Origin: Herbiconiux solani NBRC 106740
GTDB lineage: Bacteria; Actinomycetota; Actinomycetes; Actinomycetales; Microbacteriaceae
DNA length: 64,000 bases
Reading direction: 5' to 3'
Assembly: GCF_001571005.1 (NCBI RefSeq)
Contig: NZ_BCST01000006.1
Span: 62,001-126,000, forward strand
Positions 41,464-49,872 of the stretch are shown piece by piece; the stretch's first letter is position 1; the number at the start of each line of letters is the position of its first letter. The notes beneath the pieces were generated by a model, which did no database searches, was not told where the DNA came from, and was given only the letters and a program-made list of their open reading frames with translations. The translations under genes were made by a program, and so were the position numbers.

Positions 41464-42728
41464 GCGGGGAGACGGCGGCAGAAGGCGCGGTGCAGAGCAC
41501 GGCCGACACGGCCCACACGACAGACACGGCCGACAAGGCTGAGACGACGGACACGGCTGACACGACGCAGCTCGACGCCCTCGTCGACCGCGTGCGCGCC
41601 TTCATCCGTGACGTCGTCATCCCCGCCGAGCCCGCGCCGGGCGTACCGCTCGAGCCCGACGAGCTCGAGCGCCTCCGCCGCGAGGCGCGTGCGGCCGGCG
41701 TCTACGCCCCGCACGGCCCGGTCGAGTACGGCGGTCTGGGCCTCCCGCTGACCGCATGGTCGCCCGTCTTCCAGGCCGCCGGCTACTCGCCGATCGGCCC
41801 GAGCGTGCTGGGCTGCATGGCCCCGGACGAGGGCAACGCGCACCTGCTCGAGAAGATCGGCACGCCCGAGCAGAAGGAGCGCTACCTCGGCCCCCTGGTG
41901 CGCGGCGAGGTGCGCTCCGCGTTCGCGATGACCGAGCCGCATCCCGGCGCGGGATCGGATCCCGAGGCCCTGCTGACGACCGCGACCGAGGTCGACGGCG
42001 GCTGGCGGATCGACGGCGAGAAGCGCTACATCAGCGGCGCGGTGGGCGCGGGCTTCTTCATCGTGATGGCGAAGACCCCGGGCGGCGCGACGATGTTCCT
42101 GGTCGACGCCGACACACCGGGCCTCCGTCTCGGCCGCGACATCCGCACCACCGAGAACGCGATCGCCGGCGGCCACTCCCACGTGCACTTCGACGACTGC
42201 CGGGTTCCGGCCGAGGCGGTGCTCGGGGCTCCGGACGAGGGCTTCCGCTACGCCCAGGTGCGGCTCGGCCCAGCGCGGCTGACCCACTGCATGCGCTGGC
42301 TGGGCCTCGCGCGCCGGTCGCTCGACATCGCCCTCGACCGGGCCGATTCGCGGGAGCTCTTCGGCTCGCGCCTCGGCGACCTCGGGATCGCGCAGGGGCT
42401 GATCGCCGACTCGACGATCGACATCGAGGCCTCGGATGCGCTCATCACCTCGTGTGCGCGGGCGCTGGTCTCCGATCCGCGCGAGGGCGCCCGGTTGTCG
42501 TCGATCGCGAAGGTGTTCTGCTCGGAGGCGATCGTGCGGGTGGTCGACCGCTCCATGCAGCTCTGCGGCGGAGACGGGGTCTCCTACGATCTGCCGCTCG
42601 TCTCCTACCTCGGCGAGGTGCGCCCGTTCCGGATCTACGACGGAGCGAACGAGACGCACCGCTGGGCGATCGCCCGCCGCGCCTCGTCGGCCCGGCGGCG
42701 CGCCCGGGCGGTGGTCGCGGATGACTGA
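41460..42728 (+). CDS. Acyl-CoA dehydrogenase, ACAD10/11-like
   Basis: 422-aa FAD enzyme. FAMTEPHPGAGSDPEAL and DGEKRYISGAV bind FAD and substrate; FRYAQVRLGPARLTHCMRWLGLARR, GSRLGDLGIAQGLIADS and LCGGDGVSYDLPL follow, ending in FRIYDGANETHRWAIARR. In classical ACADs the last motif is YEGTxQ with catalytic Glu context; the YDGxxExH form is that of the ACAD10/11 branch, which removes phosphate from 4-phosphoacyl-CoAs. The N-terminus has an unusual Thr/Ala/Asp-rich repeat (TADTAHTTDTADKAETTDTADT). ATG 41460 overlaps the SDR stop. Paired directly with an APH-like kinase. Confidence 0.88.
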   Translation: MSGETAAEGAVQSTADTAHTTDTADKAETTDTADTTQLDALVDRVRAFIRDVVIPAEPAPGVPLEPDELERLRREARAAGVYAPHGPVEYGGLGLPLTAWSPVFQAAGYSPIGPSVLGCMAPDEGNAHLLEKIGTPEQKERYLGPLVRGEVRSAFAMTEPHPGAGSDPEALLTTATEVDGGWRIDGEKRYISGAVGAGFFIVMAKTPGGATMFLVDADTPGLRLGRDIRTTENAIAGGHSHVHFDDCRVPAEAVLGAPDEGFRYAQVRLGPARLTHCMRWLGLARRSLDIALDRADSRELFGSRLGDLGIAQGLIADSTIDIEASDALITSCARALVSDPREGARLSSIAKVFCSEAIVRVVDRSMQLCGGDGVSYDLPLVSYLGEVRPFRIYDGANETHRWAIARRASSARRRARAVVADD

Positions 42729-43794
42729 CCCAGGCGTGCAGCCGACAGCGGAGCGGACGCCAGGTCCCGGCCCAGGCCCCGACCCCCTCCTGCCGCTCGA
42801 CATCGTCACCCGGTTCCTCGACGAGAACGGCCTCGGCACGGGCCCGGTGATGGCCGAACGGATCGGCGATGGCCAGTCGAACCTCACCTACGCGCTCCGC
42901 CGCGGGGACGAGACGGTCGTGCTCCGCCGAGGCCCCCGGCCGCCCCTGCCGAGGTCGACCCACGACATGGTGCGCGAGGCGCAGGTGCAGCGGTTCGTGG
43001 GGGAGCGCGGGGTGCCGGTCCCGCGCATCCTGGCCGTCTGCCCCGACGAGACCCTGCTCGGTGTGCCCTTCTACGTGATGGAGCACCTCGACGGCCTGGT
43101 GATCACCGACGACATCCCCGAGCAGCTGAGCGCACCGGAGGAGCGGCGTCGCACGAGCGAGCAGCTGGTCGACCTGCTGGCCACGCTGCACGACGTGCCG
43201 GTCGACAACGAGGACGCCGCGGGGCTCGGGAGGCCGGACGGCTACCTCGAACGACAGGTCTCGCGGTTCAGCCGGCTCTGGCCGACGGTCTCCGAGCGCG
43301 AGCTGCCGCTCGTCGGCGAGCTCGCCACACGGTTGAGCGCGCGCATCCCCGTGCCGCAGCGGGCCTCGCTCATCCACGGTGACTACCGGCTCGGCAACCT
43401 GATGTTCGAGCGCAGCAGCCCCGCTCGGGTGCGGGCTCTGCTCGACTGGGAGATGTCGACGTTAGGCGACCCGCTCGCCGACGTCGGCTACCTGATGGCG
43501 ATGTACGCGGATGCGGATGCTCCGGCCTCGATCATGCAGCTCACCCCGGTCACCCGCGAGCCCGGGTACCTCACCCGGCGCGAGCTGGCCGAGCGCTACG
43601 CCGCGGCTTCCGGCGCCGATCTCGGCGAGCTCGGCTGGTACGAGGCGCTGGCCCTGTGGAAGGCGGCCGTGTTCTGCGAGGCCATCCACACCCGCTGGCG
43701 GCACGGGGAGCGACCCGGCGACGACTTCGGTCCCCGGCTGACCGAGGGGGTTCCCGAGCTGCTGCGGGCGGCCGAAGCCGCGCTCGACCGCTGA
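42721..43794 (+). CDS. APH-like phosphotransferase paired with ACAD
   Basis: 357-aa aminoglycoside-phosphotransferase-fold kinase. AERIGDGQSNLTYAL (nucleotide loop), VVLRRGPRPP (Lys-equivalent strand), MVREAQVQRFV, YVMEHLDG (hinge), the catalytic loop LIHGDYRLGNLMF and the metal-binding LLDWEMSTLGDPLADVGYL. Such kinases are fused to ACAD10/11 in animals and phosphorylate the 4-hydroxyl of acyl-CoAs (LvaA in Pseudomonas). Overlaps the ACAD gene by 8 bp, so the two proteins are made together. Last gene of its operon; 127 bp follow before the sugar locus. Confidence 0.9.
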   Translation: MTDPGVQPTAERTPGPGPGPDPLLPLDIVTRFLDENGLGTGPVMAERIGDGQSNLTYALRRGDETVVLRRGPRPPLPRSTHDMVREAQVQRFVGERGVPVPRILAVCPDETLLGVPFYVMEHLDGLVITDDIPEQLSAPEERRRTSEQLVDLLATLHDVPVDNEDAAGLGRPDGYLERQVSRFSRLWPTVSERELPLVGELATRLSARIPVPQRASLIHGDYRLGNLMFERSSPARVRALLDWEMSTLGDPLADVGYLMAMYADADAPASIMQLTPVTREPGYLTRRELAERYAAASGADLGELGWYEALALWKAAVFCEAIHTRWRHGERPGDDFGPRLTEGVPELLRAAEAALDR

Positions 43795-43885
43795 GCCGGC
43801 CGACACCGATCGGAGGCCGTACCGACATAGCGTGCCCACGCCGGACGAAATCCGTGCAGTGCCAACGCACATTTTCCCCTAGCCT

Positions 43886-43902
43886 GTTAATCGCTGATTA
43901 AC
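43886..43902. promoter_or_regulatory. Operator-like inverted repeat GTTAATC-N3-GATTAAC
   Basis: GTTAATCGCTGATTAAC is a perfect 7-bp inverted repeat directly after a TAGCCT (-10-like, 43880-43885) and 20 bp before the ATG of the next gene, where a repressor would block initiation. Half-site-like TTAAC sequences also occur in the 48.4-48.6 kb divergent gap. The XRE-cupin regulator at 45761 is the nearest candidate ligand. Confidence 0.55.
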
Positions 43903-43921
43903 TCGACGATGAGGAGACCAC

Positions 43922-44788
43922 ATGCCGGTGCCGCTGCTCGCGACCTGCTGGACCACGGCCGGGGATGCCGCCCCGCAGCGCGGGGACGAGAGGAGTCCGA
44001 TCCCGATCCGGGAGCGGATCGAGACCGCGGCGGCCGCGGGCTGGGACGGCTTCGGCCTCGTGCACGCCGACCTGGTGGCCTTCCGCGAGGAGCAGCCGCT
44101 CACCGAGCTGGCCCGGATGCTCGACGGCAACGGGATGCGCTTCGTCGAACTCGAGTTCCTCGGCGACTGGTGGACCACGGGCCCGAGGCGCGAGGTCTCC
44201 GACCTCGTGCGGGCCGACCTCCTCGAGGCCGCCGAGGTGCTGGGCGCCCGCACCGTGAAGGTCGCGGCCGACATGGCCGAGGGCGGCCCCGATCCCGACG
44301 TCTTCCGCACCGAGTTGGATGCGCTCGCCACCGAGGCGGCGGGCCGCGGCACGCGGGTCGCGCTCGAGCCGATGCCGTTCTCGAGCAATCTCCGCACGAT
44401 CCACGATGGCGCGGCGCTCCTCGACTCGATCGGCAACCCCGCCGCCGGCCTCTGCGTCGACATCTGGCACGTGTTCCGGGCCGGGACCCCGTACGCGGAC
44501 CTCGCCGCGCTGCCACCCGAGTACCTGTTCGTCGTCGAGCTCGACGACGGTGCGGCCGAGCCAGAGGGCTCGCTCTGGGACGACACGGTCGACCGGCGCC
44601 GCTACCCCGGGCGGGGCGCCTTCGACGTGCCCGCGTTCGTGACCGCTGTCCAGGCGACCGGCTTCGACGGGCCGTGGGGGGTGGAGATCATCTCCGACGA
44701 GCACCGCGCGCTACCGATCGACCGGTCGCTGCCCGTGGTCGCGAGCGAGACCCGGGCCTGCTTCACCCCGACGGAAGGACGACGATGA
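43922..44788 (+). CDS. Sugar phosphate isomerase/epimerase-like TIM barrel (AP endonuclease 2 family)
   Basis: 288-aa xylose-isomerase-like TIM barrel. Metal-ligand glutamates and Asp/His are visible at expected strands: FVELEFLGDWW, TVKVAADM, VALEPMPFSSN, LCVDIWHVFRAG, and the C-terminal VEIISDEH. ATG 43922 has GAGGAG 8 nt upstream. It is coupled by ATGA to an aldo-keto reductase. Members of this family act in inositol, keto-sugar and C-glycoside pathways; which applies here is not decided by sequence. Confidence 0.85.
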   Translation: MPVPLLATCWTTAGDAAPQRGDERSPIPIRERIETAAAAGWDGFGLVHADLVAFREEQPLTELARMLDGNGMRFVELEFLGDWWTTGPRREVSDLVRADLLEAAEVLGARTVKVAADMAEGGPDPDVFRTELDALATEAAGRGTRVALEPMPFSSNLRTIHDGAALLDSIGNPAAGLCVDIWHVFRAGTPYADLAALPPEYLFVVELDDGAAEPEGSLWDDTVDRRRYPGRGAFDVPAFVTAVQATGFDGPWGVEIISDEHRALPIDRSLPVVASETRACFTPTEGRR

Positions 44789-45717
44789 CCCCCACCCCTC
44801 TCGGCTCGACCGGTCTCGAGGTCACCCCGGTCTCGTTCGGCACGGCCCCGCTCGGCCAGCTGTTCGGCCCCGTGCCCGAGGAGGTCGGCGCCGCCGCCGT
44901 CGACGAGGCCATCGACCTCGGCATCACCTTCTTCGACACCTCGCCCTACTACGGCGACGCCGAGGAGCGGCTCGGGCGTGCGCTGCGCGGCAAGCGCGAC
45001 CGCGTGCTGGTCGGCACCAAGGCCGGCCGCAATCCGGGTGAGCACTTCGACTTCAGCCCCCGGGCGATCCGGGCCAGCGTCGACCGGAGCCTCCGGCTGC
45101 TCGGCACCGACCACCTCGACGTGCTCCAACTGCACGACATCGAGTTCGTCGACCTCGATCCCGTGCTGACCGAGGGCTACACGACCCTGCTCGAGCTGCG
45201 CGACGAGGGCAAGTGCCGGGCCATCGGGATGACCGGCTACTCGATCGCCGCGGCCCGCCGGGTGATCACCGAGACCGACTGCGACGTGGTGCTGAACTTC
45301 GCCCACGGCACCCTGCTCGACAACTCCCTCGAGGACGAGCTCGGCGCGGTGGCGCGCGAGAACGGGGTCGCCCTGATGAACGCGGCGGCGGTCGCGCTGG
45401 GGCTGCTGACCCCGGCCGTGCACCGCCTCGCCGCCGAGGGCCACATGGCCCCCGCCGCGGTGGTGGATGCGGCGCTCCGGATGAACGCGGTCTGCGAGGC
45501 CGCCGGCGCGTCGATCTCGTTCCTCGCGAACCAGTACGCGATCCAGCGGAGCGGCGCCGTCACGACCGTGGTCGGGACGACGAATCGCGCGCACCTCCGC
45601 GAGGCGGTCGAGGCGGCCGACGCCCCGATCGACGAGGAGCTGCTGGCCGCGGTGCTCGCCGAGCGTCCCGACCCGGCCGCGGCCCAGTGGGGGCTCGGGC
45701 TGCCGCAGAACTCGTGA
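44785..45717 (+). CDS. Aldo/keto reductase, L-fucose/L-galactose dehydrogenase-like
   Basis: 310-aa AKR. LGSTGLEVTPVSFGTAPLG, GITFFDTSPYYGDAEERLGRAL (catalytic D and Y), VLVGTKAGR (K), LDVLQLHDIEFV (H), IGMTGYSIAAARRVI. The DTSPYYGDAEERLG context and the C-terminal TTVVGTTNRAHL resemble aldose 1-dehydrogenases of the D-threo-aldose/L-fucose type, which oxidise free sugars to lactones. Coupled to the upstream TIM-barrel gene; together they suggest oxidative use of a free deoxy- or aldohexose. Confidence 0.85.
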   Translation: MTPTPLGSTGLEVTPVSFGTAPLGQLFGPVPEEVGAAAVDEAIDLGITFFDTSPYYGDAEERLGRALRGKRDRVLVGTKAGRNPGEHFDFSPRAIRASVDRSLRLLGTDHLDVLQLHDIEFVDLDPVLTEGYTTLLELRDEGKCRAIGMTGYSIAAARRVITETDCDVVLNFAHGTLLDNSLEDELGAVARENGVALMNAAAVALGLLTPAVHRLAAEGHMAPAAVVDAALRMNAVCEAAGASISFLANQYAIQRSGAVTTVVGTTNRAHLREAVEAADAPIDEELLAAVLAERPDPAAAQWGLGLPQNS

Positions 45718-45729
45718 CGGGCAAGGCGG

Positions 45730-45752
45730 GCCGGGCGGCCGGGTGGCCCGGC
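45730..45752. terminator. GC hairpin between convergent genes
   Basis: GCCGGGC (45730-45736) pairs with GCCCGGC (45746-45752) around a 9-nt loop in the 43-bp convergent gap. No T-run. Confidence 0.4.
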
Positions 45753-45760
45753 GCTCGCCG

Positions 45761-46291
45761 TCAGGCGCCGCCGGTCAGGAACCGAACGACCTCCACCGCC
45801 ACGCGCCCGTCGTTCCGGTACTCCGCGGGCCGCCCGCCCTCGAGGGTCAGCGAGTCGCCGGCCCTCAGGATGTGCACGACCGGGTCGACGCACAGGGTCA
45901 GCTCGCCGGAGACGACGTAGGCGTACTCCGTCGCGTCCGGCTGGCCGGCCCCTCCGGCGAGCAGGGTCGCGCCCGGTTCCAGGGTCACGAGGAAGGGATG
46001 GTCCGAGCCGAACCGCGGACCGGAGTCCTCCGTCGCGCCGCCTGCTCCTGCCCCGGCGTCCGCGCTCTCGCCCATCACGTCGTCGAACGAGATCCCGAAG
46101 TGCCCCACCAGGGCCGTCAACGTGCCGATGGACGGCTTCGTGCGGCCGTTCTCGACGAGGGAGAGCAGGCTCGCCGAGACGCCGATCGCCGAGGCGACCC
46201 GACGGAGGCTCAGGCCCTGGGCGATGCGGGCCGACCGGATCCGCTGCCCGATGTCGTCCTCCGCGACCTGCTCGACACGATGGCTCGTCAT
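45761..46291 (-). CDS. XRE-cupin transcriptional regulator
   Basis: 176 aa. Residues about 14-68 are an XRE helix-turn-helix (IGQRIRSARIAQGLSLRRVASAIGVSASLLSLVENGRTKPSIGTL region); residues about 95-170 are a single cupin domain (HPFLVTLEPGA, YAYVVSGELTLCV, LRAGDSLTLEGGRPAEYRN). This layout is the PuuR-like sensor family for small metabolites. A Gly/Ala linker joins the halves. ATG 46291. It is downstream of, and codirectional with, an SDR and a cupin gene, and probably regulates part of the sugar locus. Confidence 0.9.
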   Translation of the reverse strand: MTSHRVEQVAEDDIGQRIRSARIAQGLSLRRVASAIGVSASLLSLVENGRTKPSIGTLTALVGHFGISFDDVMGESADAGAGAGGATEDSGPRFGSDHPFLVTLEPGATLLAGGAGQPDATEYAYVVSGELTLCVDPVVHILRAGDSLTLEGGRPAEYRNDGRVAVEVVRFLTGGA

Positions 46292-46302
46292 CTGCTCCAC
46301 CC

Positions 46303-47025
46303 TCACTGGGTGGTGTAGCCGCCGTCGATGACGAGCTCGGCGCCCGTCATGTAGCTCGACTCGTCGCTCGCGAGGAACAGAGCGCCGTAGGCGATCTCGC
46401 GGGCGCGGCCGAGCCGGCCCAGCGGGGTCTGGGCGACCACGCCGGCCGTGACCTCCGCATCCTGAGCCGCGATCAGCGGGGTGTCGATGATCCCGGGATG
46501 GATCGAGTTCGACCGGATGCCGTCGCCGGCATACGACAGCGCCAGGTTCTTGCTGAGCAGCCGCACCGCGCCTTTCGACGCCGTGTACGCGGCGACTCCG
46601 GCGGCGCCGGCGATCCCCCAGATGGACGAGGTGCTGATGATCGAGCCGCCGCCGGACTCCCGCATGACCGGCACGACCGTGCGGGCGCCGAGGAAGACGC
46701 CGTCGAGATTGACCCGCAGCACGCGGTGCCAGTCCTCGAGCGGGATGGTGTCGACGGGCTCGTACGAGCCCACGAGTCCGGCGTTGCTGAACAGCACGTC
46801 TATCCGACCCTGCTCGGCCACGATCCGGTCGACGAGCGAGCGCCACGACGCCTCGTCGGTGACGTCGAGGTGCACCGCGGTGACCGACGGATGCTCGAAC
46901 GCGGGCCCCTCGGCGATGTCGGCGGCGTACACGACGGCGCCCTCCTCGGCGAACAGCTCCGCCGAGGCGCGCCCGATCCCCCCGGCCGCGCCCGTGACGA
47001 GCGCGACCTTGCCTTCCAGTCGCAT
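46303..47025 (-). CDS. Short-chain dehydrogenase/reductase
   Basis: 240-aa classical SDR: VTGAAGGIGRASA, D in YAADIAEG (NAD-preferring), FSNAGLVGS, S in STSSIWG, YTASK, and a C-terminal YMTGAELVIDGGYTTQ. 11 bp upstream of the XRE-cupin gene and 10 bp after the cupin gene in one minus-strand operon. First of five SDRs in the 46-59 kb locus; its closest local relative appears to be the one at 54346 (shared MRLEGK start and VIDGGYT-AQ/TQ end). Confidence 0.9.
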   Translation of the reverse strand: MRLEGKVALVTGAAGGIGRASAELFAEEGAVVYAADIAEGPAFEHPSVTAVHLDVTDEASWRSLVDRIVAEQGRIDVLFSNAGLVGSYEPVDTIPLEDWHRVLRVNLDGVFLGARTVVPVMRESGGGSIISTSSIWGIAGAAGVAAYTASKGAVRLLSKNLALSYAGDGIRSNSIHPGIIDTPLIAAQDAEVTAGVVAQTPLGRLGRAREIAYGALFLASDESSYMTGAELVIDGGYTTQ

Positions 47026-47035
47026 GACCGGGCGC

Positions 47036-47473
47036 TCAGCTCTCGGATTCGAACTTGTCGGTGCCGTTGGGCACGAAGTGCGGTTCGCCGCCCGGGGGAT
47101 AGGCGGTGTAGCCCGTCCGGTCCTTCGGCATGTAGCTGATCGCGAAGGCCAGGGCGCGGAAGCCCTCGCCCTCGTGGGCCGCGATGCTGTGGATCTCGTT
47201 GCGCGGGATCCGGATCAGGTTGCCGGGCGCGACATCCTGCTCCTCGTCGCCGACCCGCATCCGGGCCGTGCCGGAGAGCAGGTAGTAGAACTCGTCCGTG
47301 TCGTGCGAGTGCGGTTCGAGCGCGGCCCCGGCGGCGAGCTCGAACTCGTCGATGAACTCCAGGTAGCCGCCCTCCGTCTCGTCGCGCAGTTCCTCCTTGT
47401 GGAAGAAGAACCACGAGCGGCAGGTGCCGCCGTGCTCGAGCATGGTGGGCACGTTCGTGTCCTTGATGATCAT
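47036..47473 (-). CDS. Cupin domain protein
   Basis: 145-aa single-domain cupin. LEPHSHDTDEFYYLLSGTARMRVGDEE carries the metal motif G-x5-HxH-x3-E; PGNLIRIPRNEIHSIAAHEGE carries the second motif with its His. The C-terminus (GYTAYPPGGEPHFVPNGTD) extends past the barrel. ATG 47473. Likely a metal-dependent sugar or keto-acid isomerase, or a lyase, within this catabolic operon; not resolvable further. Confidence 0.85.
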   Translation of the reverse strand: MIIKDTNVPTMLEHGGTCRSWFFFHKEELRDETEGGYLEFIDEFELAAGAALEPHSHDTDEFYYLLSGTARMRVGDEEQDVAPGNLIRIPRNEIHSIAAHEGEGFRALAFAISYMPKDRTGYTAYPPGGEPHFVPNGTDKFESES

Positions 47474-47527
47474 GATTCCCCTTTCGGTGCCGCCGGGCTC
47501 CTCGTCGAGGCCGGCGGAGATCGGTAG

Positions 47528-47580
47528 GTGGCGCGGTCGGTCACAGAGTGGCGCGGCCGGTCACAGGGTGGCGCGGACGG
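47528..47580. repeat. 20-bp tandem repeats around an SDR stop codon
   Basis: GTGGCGCGG plus CGGTCACAG recur with a 20-bp period at 47528, 47548 and 47568. The minus-strand stop TGA of the SDR (47563-47561) is in the second unit and is duplicated in the first (47543-47541). Confidence 0.75.
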
Positions 47581-48367
47581 TCCCGCCGTCGACGCCGAGG
47601 GTGCTGCCGGTGGTGAAGCCGGCGAGGTCGGAGGAGAGGAAGAGGATCGCGTTCGCGACCTCCTCGGGCGTGCCCATCCGTCCGGCAGGGATCCCGCGGT
47701 CCTCGATGAAGGCCTGCACCGCGGCGTCGCCCTGGACCCCATAGGCCGCTTCGAGGTTCTTCAGCCAGCCGGTGTCGGCGTCGGTCCAGAACGGGGTCCA
47801 GATCGGCCCGGGGGCCACGTTGTTGACCCGGACCCGGGGCGCATACGCCCGGGCGAGCGACTTGGCCACGCTGGCGACCGCCGCCTTGGAGGCCGCGTAG
47901 TCGACGATGGTGTCCTCGGCCTGGCGGGAGAGGTCGGAGGTGACGTTCACCACCGCGCCCTTCCCGGCCTCGAACATCGCCGGCACGATGATGCGGCACA
48001 TCCGGACCATCGAGTGGAAGTTCAGCTCGAAGGTGCGGTGGAAGTCGTCGTCGCTGAGCTCTTCGAACGTCTTGAGCCGCCCGGCCCCCACGTTGTTCAC
48101 CAGCACGTCCGGCGTGCCGCCGAGAGCCGCCATGGCCTCCTCGGCCGCCGAGGTCACGCCCTCCGCGGTGGAGAGATCGGCGCGGATCGGGGTGACCAGC
48201 TCGCCGAGCCCCGCCTCCTCGATGTGCCGGCTGAGGACATCGAACTCGATGTCCACCGCAGCCACCCGCGCCCCTTCGGCGGCGAACGCGTCGACCGCCG
48301 CCCGCCCGATGCCCGTCGCCGAACCGGTCACCACGACCGTCCGTCCCGAGAGATGGAAATCCGCCAT
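47561..48367 (-). CDS. Short-chain dehydrogenase/reductase
   Basis: 268-aa SDR: VTGSATGIGRAAV, D in AAVDIEFD, NNVGAGRLK, S in NVTSDLSRQ, YAASK, and FTTGSTLGVDGGTV. An extended loop (WTDADTGWLKNLEAAYGVQGDAAVQAF) before the C-terminus is unusual and probably forms the substrate pocket. ATG 48367. Divergent from the ABC transporter operon across 232 bp that contain its promoter region. Confidence 0.88.
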   Translation of the reverse strand: MADFHLSGRTVVVTGSATGIGRAAVDAFAAEGARVAAVDIEFDVLSRHIEEAGLGELVTPIRADLSTAEGVTSAAEEAMAALGGTPDVLVNNVGAGRLKTFEELSDDDFHRTFELNFHSMVRMCRIIVPAMFEAGKGAVVNVTSDLSRQAEDTIVDYAASKAAVASVAKSLARAYAPRVRVNNVAPGPIWTPFWTDADTGWLKNLEAAYGVQGDAAVQAFIEDRGIPAGRMGTPEEVANAILFLSSDLAGFTTGSTLGVDGGTVRATL

Positions 48368-48525
48368 TAGTCAGCCTCCTTGTTGACCGGCGAGCGTCGA
48401 ACCGGCTTCTGCCAGTCGTTCACTGCAAATTAACGCCCGCTGCCACTACTACCACAACAGCCCGTCGGACTGGAAGGGAGAAGGGCGGAAAACCGCGGAT
48501 TTCGGGAATCACGGCGTTAACCCTG

Positions 48526-48553
48526 TTGTGAAGTAGTGCTCAATCTGTAAAGT
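48526..48553 (+). promoter_or_regulatory. Promoter of the sugar ABC transporter operon
   Basis: TTGTGA (48526-48531), 16-bp spacer, TAAAGT (48548-48553). The same arrangement, with a spacer ending AAT(T)CTG, occurs at 57835-57862 before the last SDR of the locus. The rest of the gap 48368-48599 holds TTAAC-containing sequences near 48430 and 48516 that resemble halves of the inverted repeat at 43886. Confidence 0.55.
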
Positions 48554-48599
48554 GTGTCTCGACAAGCACAGTGTCCTGCACGTCTCACGAAGGAGTGAT

Positions 48600-49853
48600 A
48601 TGAACCGCAGAGTGTTGAGCGCCGGTGTAGCCGGCCTCGCCGTAATCAGTCTGCTCGGCCTCGCCGGGTGTTCCTCGGGCGGGAGCGGCGCGACGTCCGC
48701 CCCCTCGTCGGAACTCCCCGACTCGGTGAACCTCAACGGCGAGACCGTCGTCTCGCTGTTCACCAGCATGAACAACGACTACTACGCCAGCTGGGCCCAG
48801 GGTGCGCAGCGCGCCGTCGAGGCCTTCAACGGCAAGTACGTCGGCCTCACCAACGAGGGTGACCCCGCCACCGAGCTCGCCCAGTTCCAGCAGCAGGTCG
48901 ACGCCGGCGCCAAGATCATCTTCATCACCGCGCCCGACCCGTCCAACGTCCCGGCCATGGCCGACATCGCCCAGCAGAACGGCGTCTGCTTCGTCAACAC
49001 CTGGGAGCAGCCGACCTGGACCTCGCCCTTCGACAGCGGCGACCAGTACGTGTCGTACCTGACGCCGAACTCGGAGGAGGTCGCGTACACCGTGGCCAAG
49101 GCCCTGTTCGACAAGATCGGCGGATCCGGCAACGTGGTGCACCTCACCGGTCACCCGGGCGCCACCCCGGACCAGCTGCGCAACGCCGGCTTCGACCGCG
49201 CGCTCGCCGAGTACCCCGACATCAAGGTCATCGCCGAGCAGCCCGGCGAGTGGGACCGCGACGCGGCCCGCCAGGCCATGGCCGGCATCATCACCCAGGT
49301 CGGCGTCGACAAGATCAACGCCGTCTTCGGCCAGAACGACGACGTCGGAATCGGCGCCCTGAACGCGCTCACCGAGGCCGGTGTCGCGAACGAGGACCTG
49401 CCCCCCATCACCGGTATCGACGGCAACCTCAGCACCATGCAGCTGATCAAGGCCGGCCAGATGTTCGGCAGCTTCTCGGGCATCCCGCAGTTCCAGGCCG
49501 GCTTCAGCTTCGTGCAGGCCCTGGACTACTGCAAGGGCGCCAAGGTCGACCCGCTGAACCGGATGCTCAACACCGGTGGCATCTTCGTCACCGCCGACAA
49601 CGTGGACGACTACATCAACACCTACACGGGCGACAACAACCCGTACGACTGGGTGAAGATGAGCCGCGTCGCGTACCCGGACGACTGGGACCCGCAGAAC
49701 GAGGTGAACACGATCGACATGGAGGCCATGTGGACCATGCTCGAGCCGAAGCCGGCGAACTTCACCCTGCCGCAGGCCTACTCGGACGCCCTGCCGAACC
49801 GCGACACGGTCGACGCCGAGTGGGCTGACCACTGGAAGCTGCTGAAGAACTGA
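48600..49853 (+). CDS. Sugar ABC transporter substrate-binding lipoprotein
   Basis: 417-aa periplasmic-binding-protein fold, RbsB/XylF-like. The signal peptide ends in lipobox LAGC with C24. VVSLFTSMNNDYYASWAQGAQRAVEAF opens domain 1; AKIIFITAPDPSNVPAM, VVHLTGHPGATPDQLRNAGFDRAL, VFGQNDDVGIGALNAL and ITGIDGNLSTMQLIKAG are typical sugar-binding elements. It is longer than most RbsB proteins, with an extra ~70-aa C-terminal extension. AAGGAG lies 5-10 nt before ATG 48600. A strong terminator after the gene should let it be made in excess over the permease and ATPase. Confidence 0.93.
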   Translation: MNRRVLSAGVAGLAVISLLGLAGCSSGGSGATSAPSSELPDSVNLNGETVVSLFTSMNNDYYASWAQGAQRAVEAFNGKYVGLTNEGDPATELAQFQQQVDAGAKIIFITAPDPSNVPAMADIAQQNGVCFVNTWEQPTWTSPFDSGDQYVSYLTPNSEEVAYTVAKALFDKIGGSGNVVHLTGHPGATPDQLRNAGFDRALAEYPDIKVIAEQPGEWDRDAARQAMAGIITQVGVDKINAVFGQNDDVGIGALNALTEAGVANEDLPPITGIDGNLSTMQLIKAGQMFGSFSGIPQFQAGFSFVQALDYCKGAKVDPLNRMLNTGGIFVTADNVDDYINTYTGDNNPYDWVKMSRVAYPDDWDPQNEVNTIDMEAMWTMLEPKPANFTLPQAYSDALPNRDTVDAEWADHWKLLKN

Positions 49854-49872
49854 TCCTTCCGCGTCCACTTCC

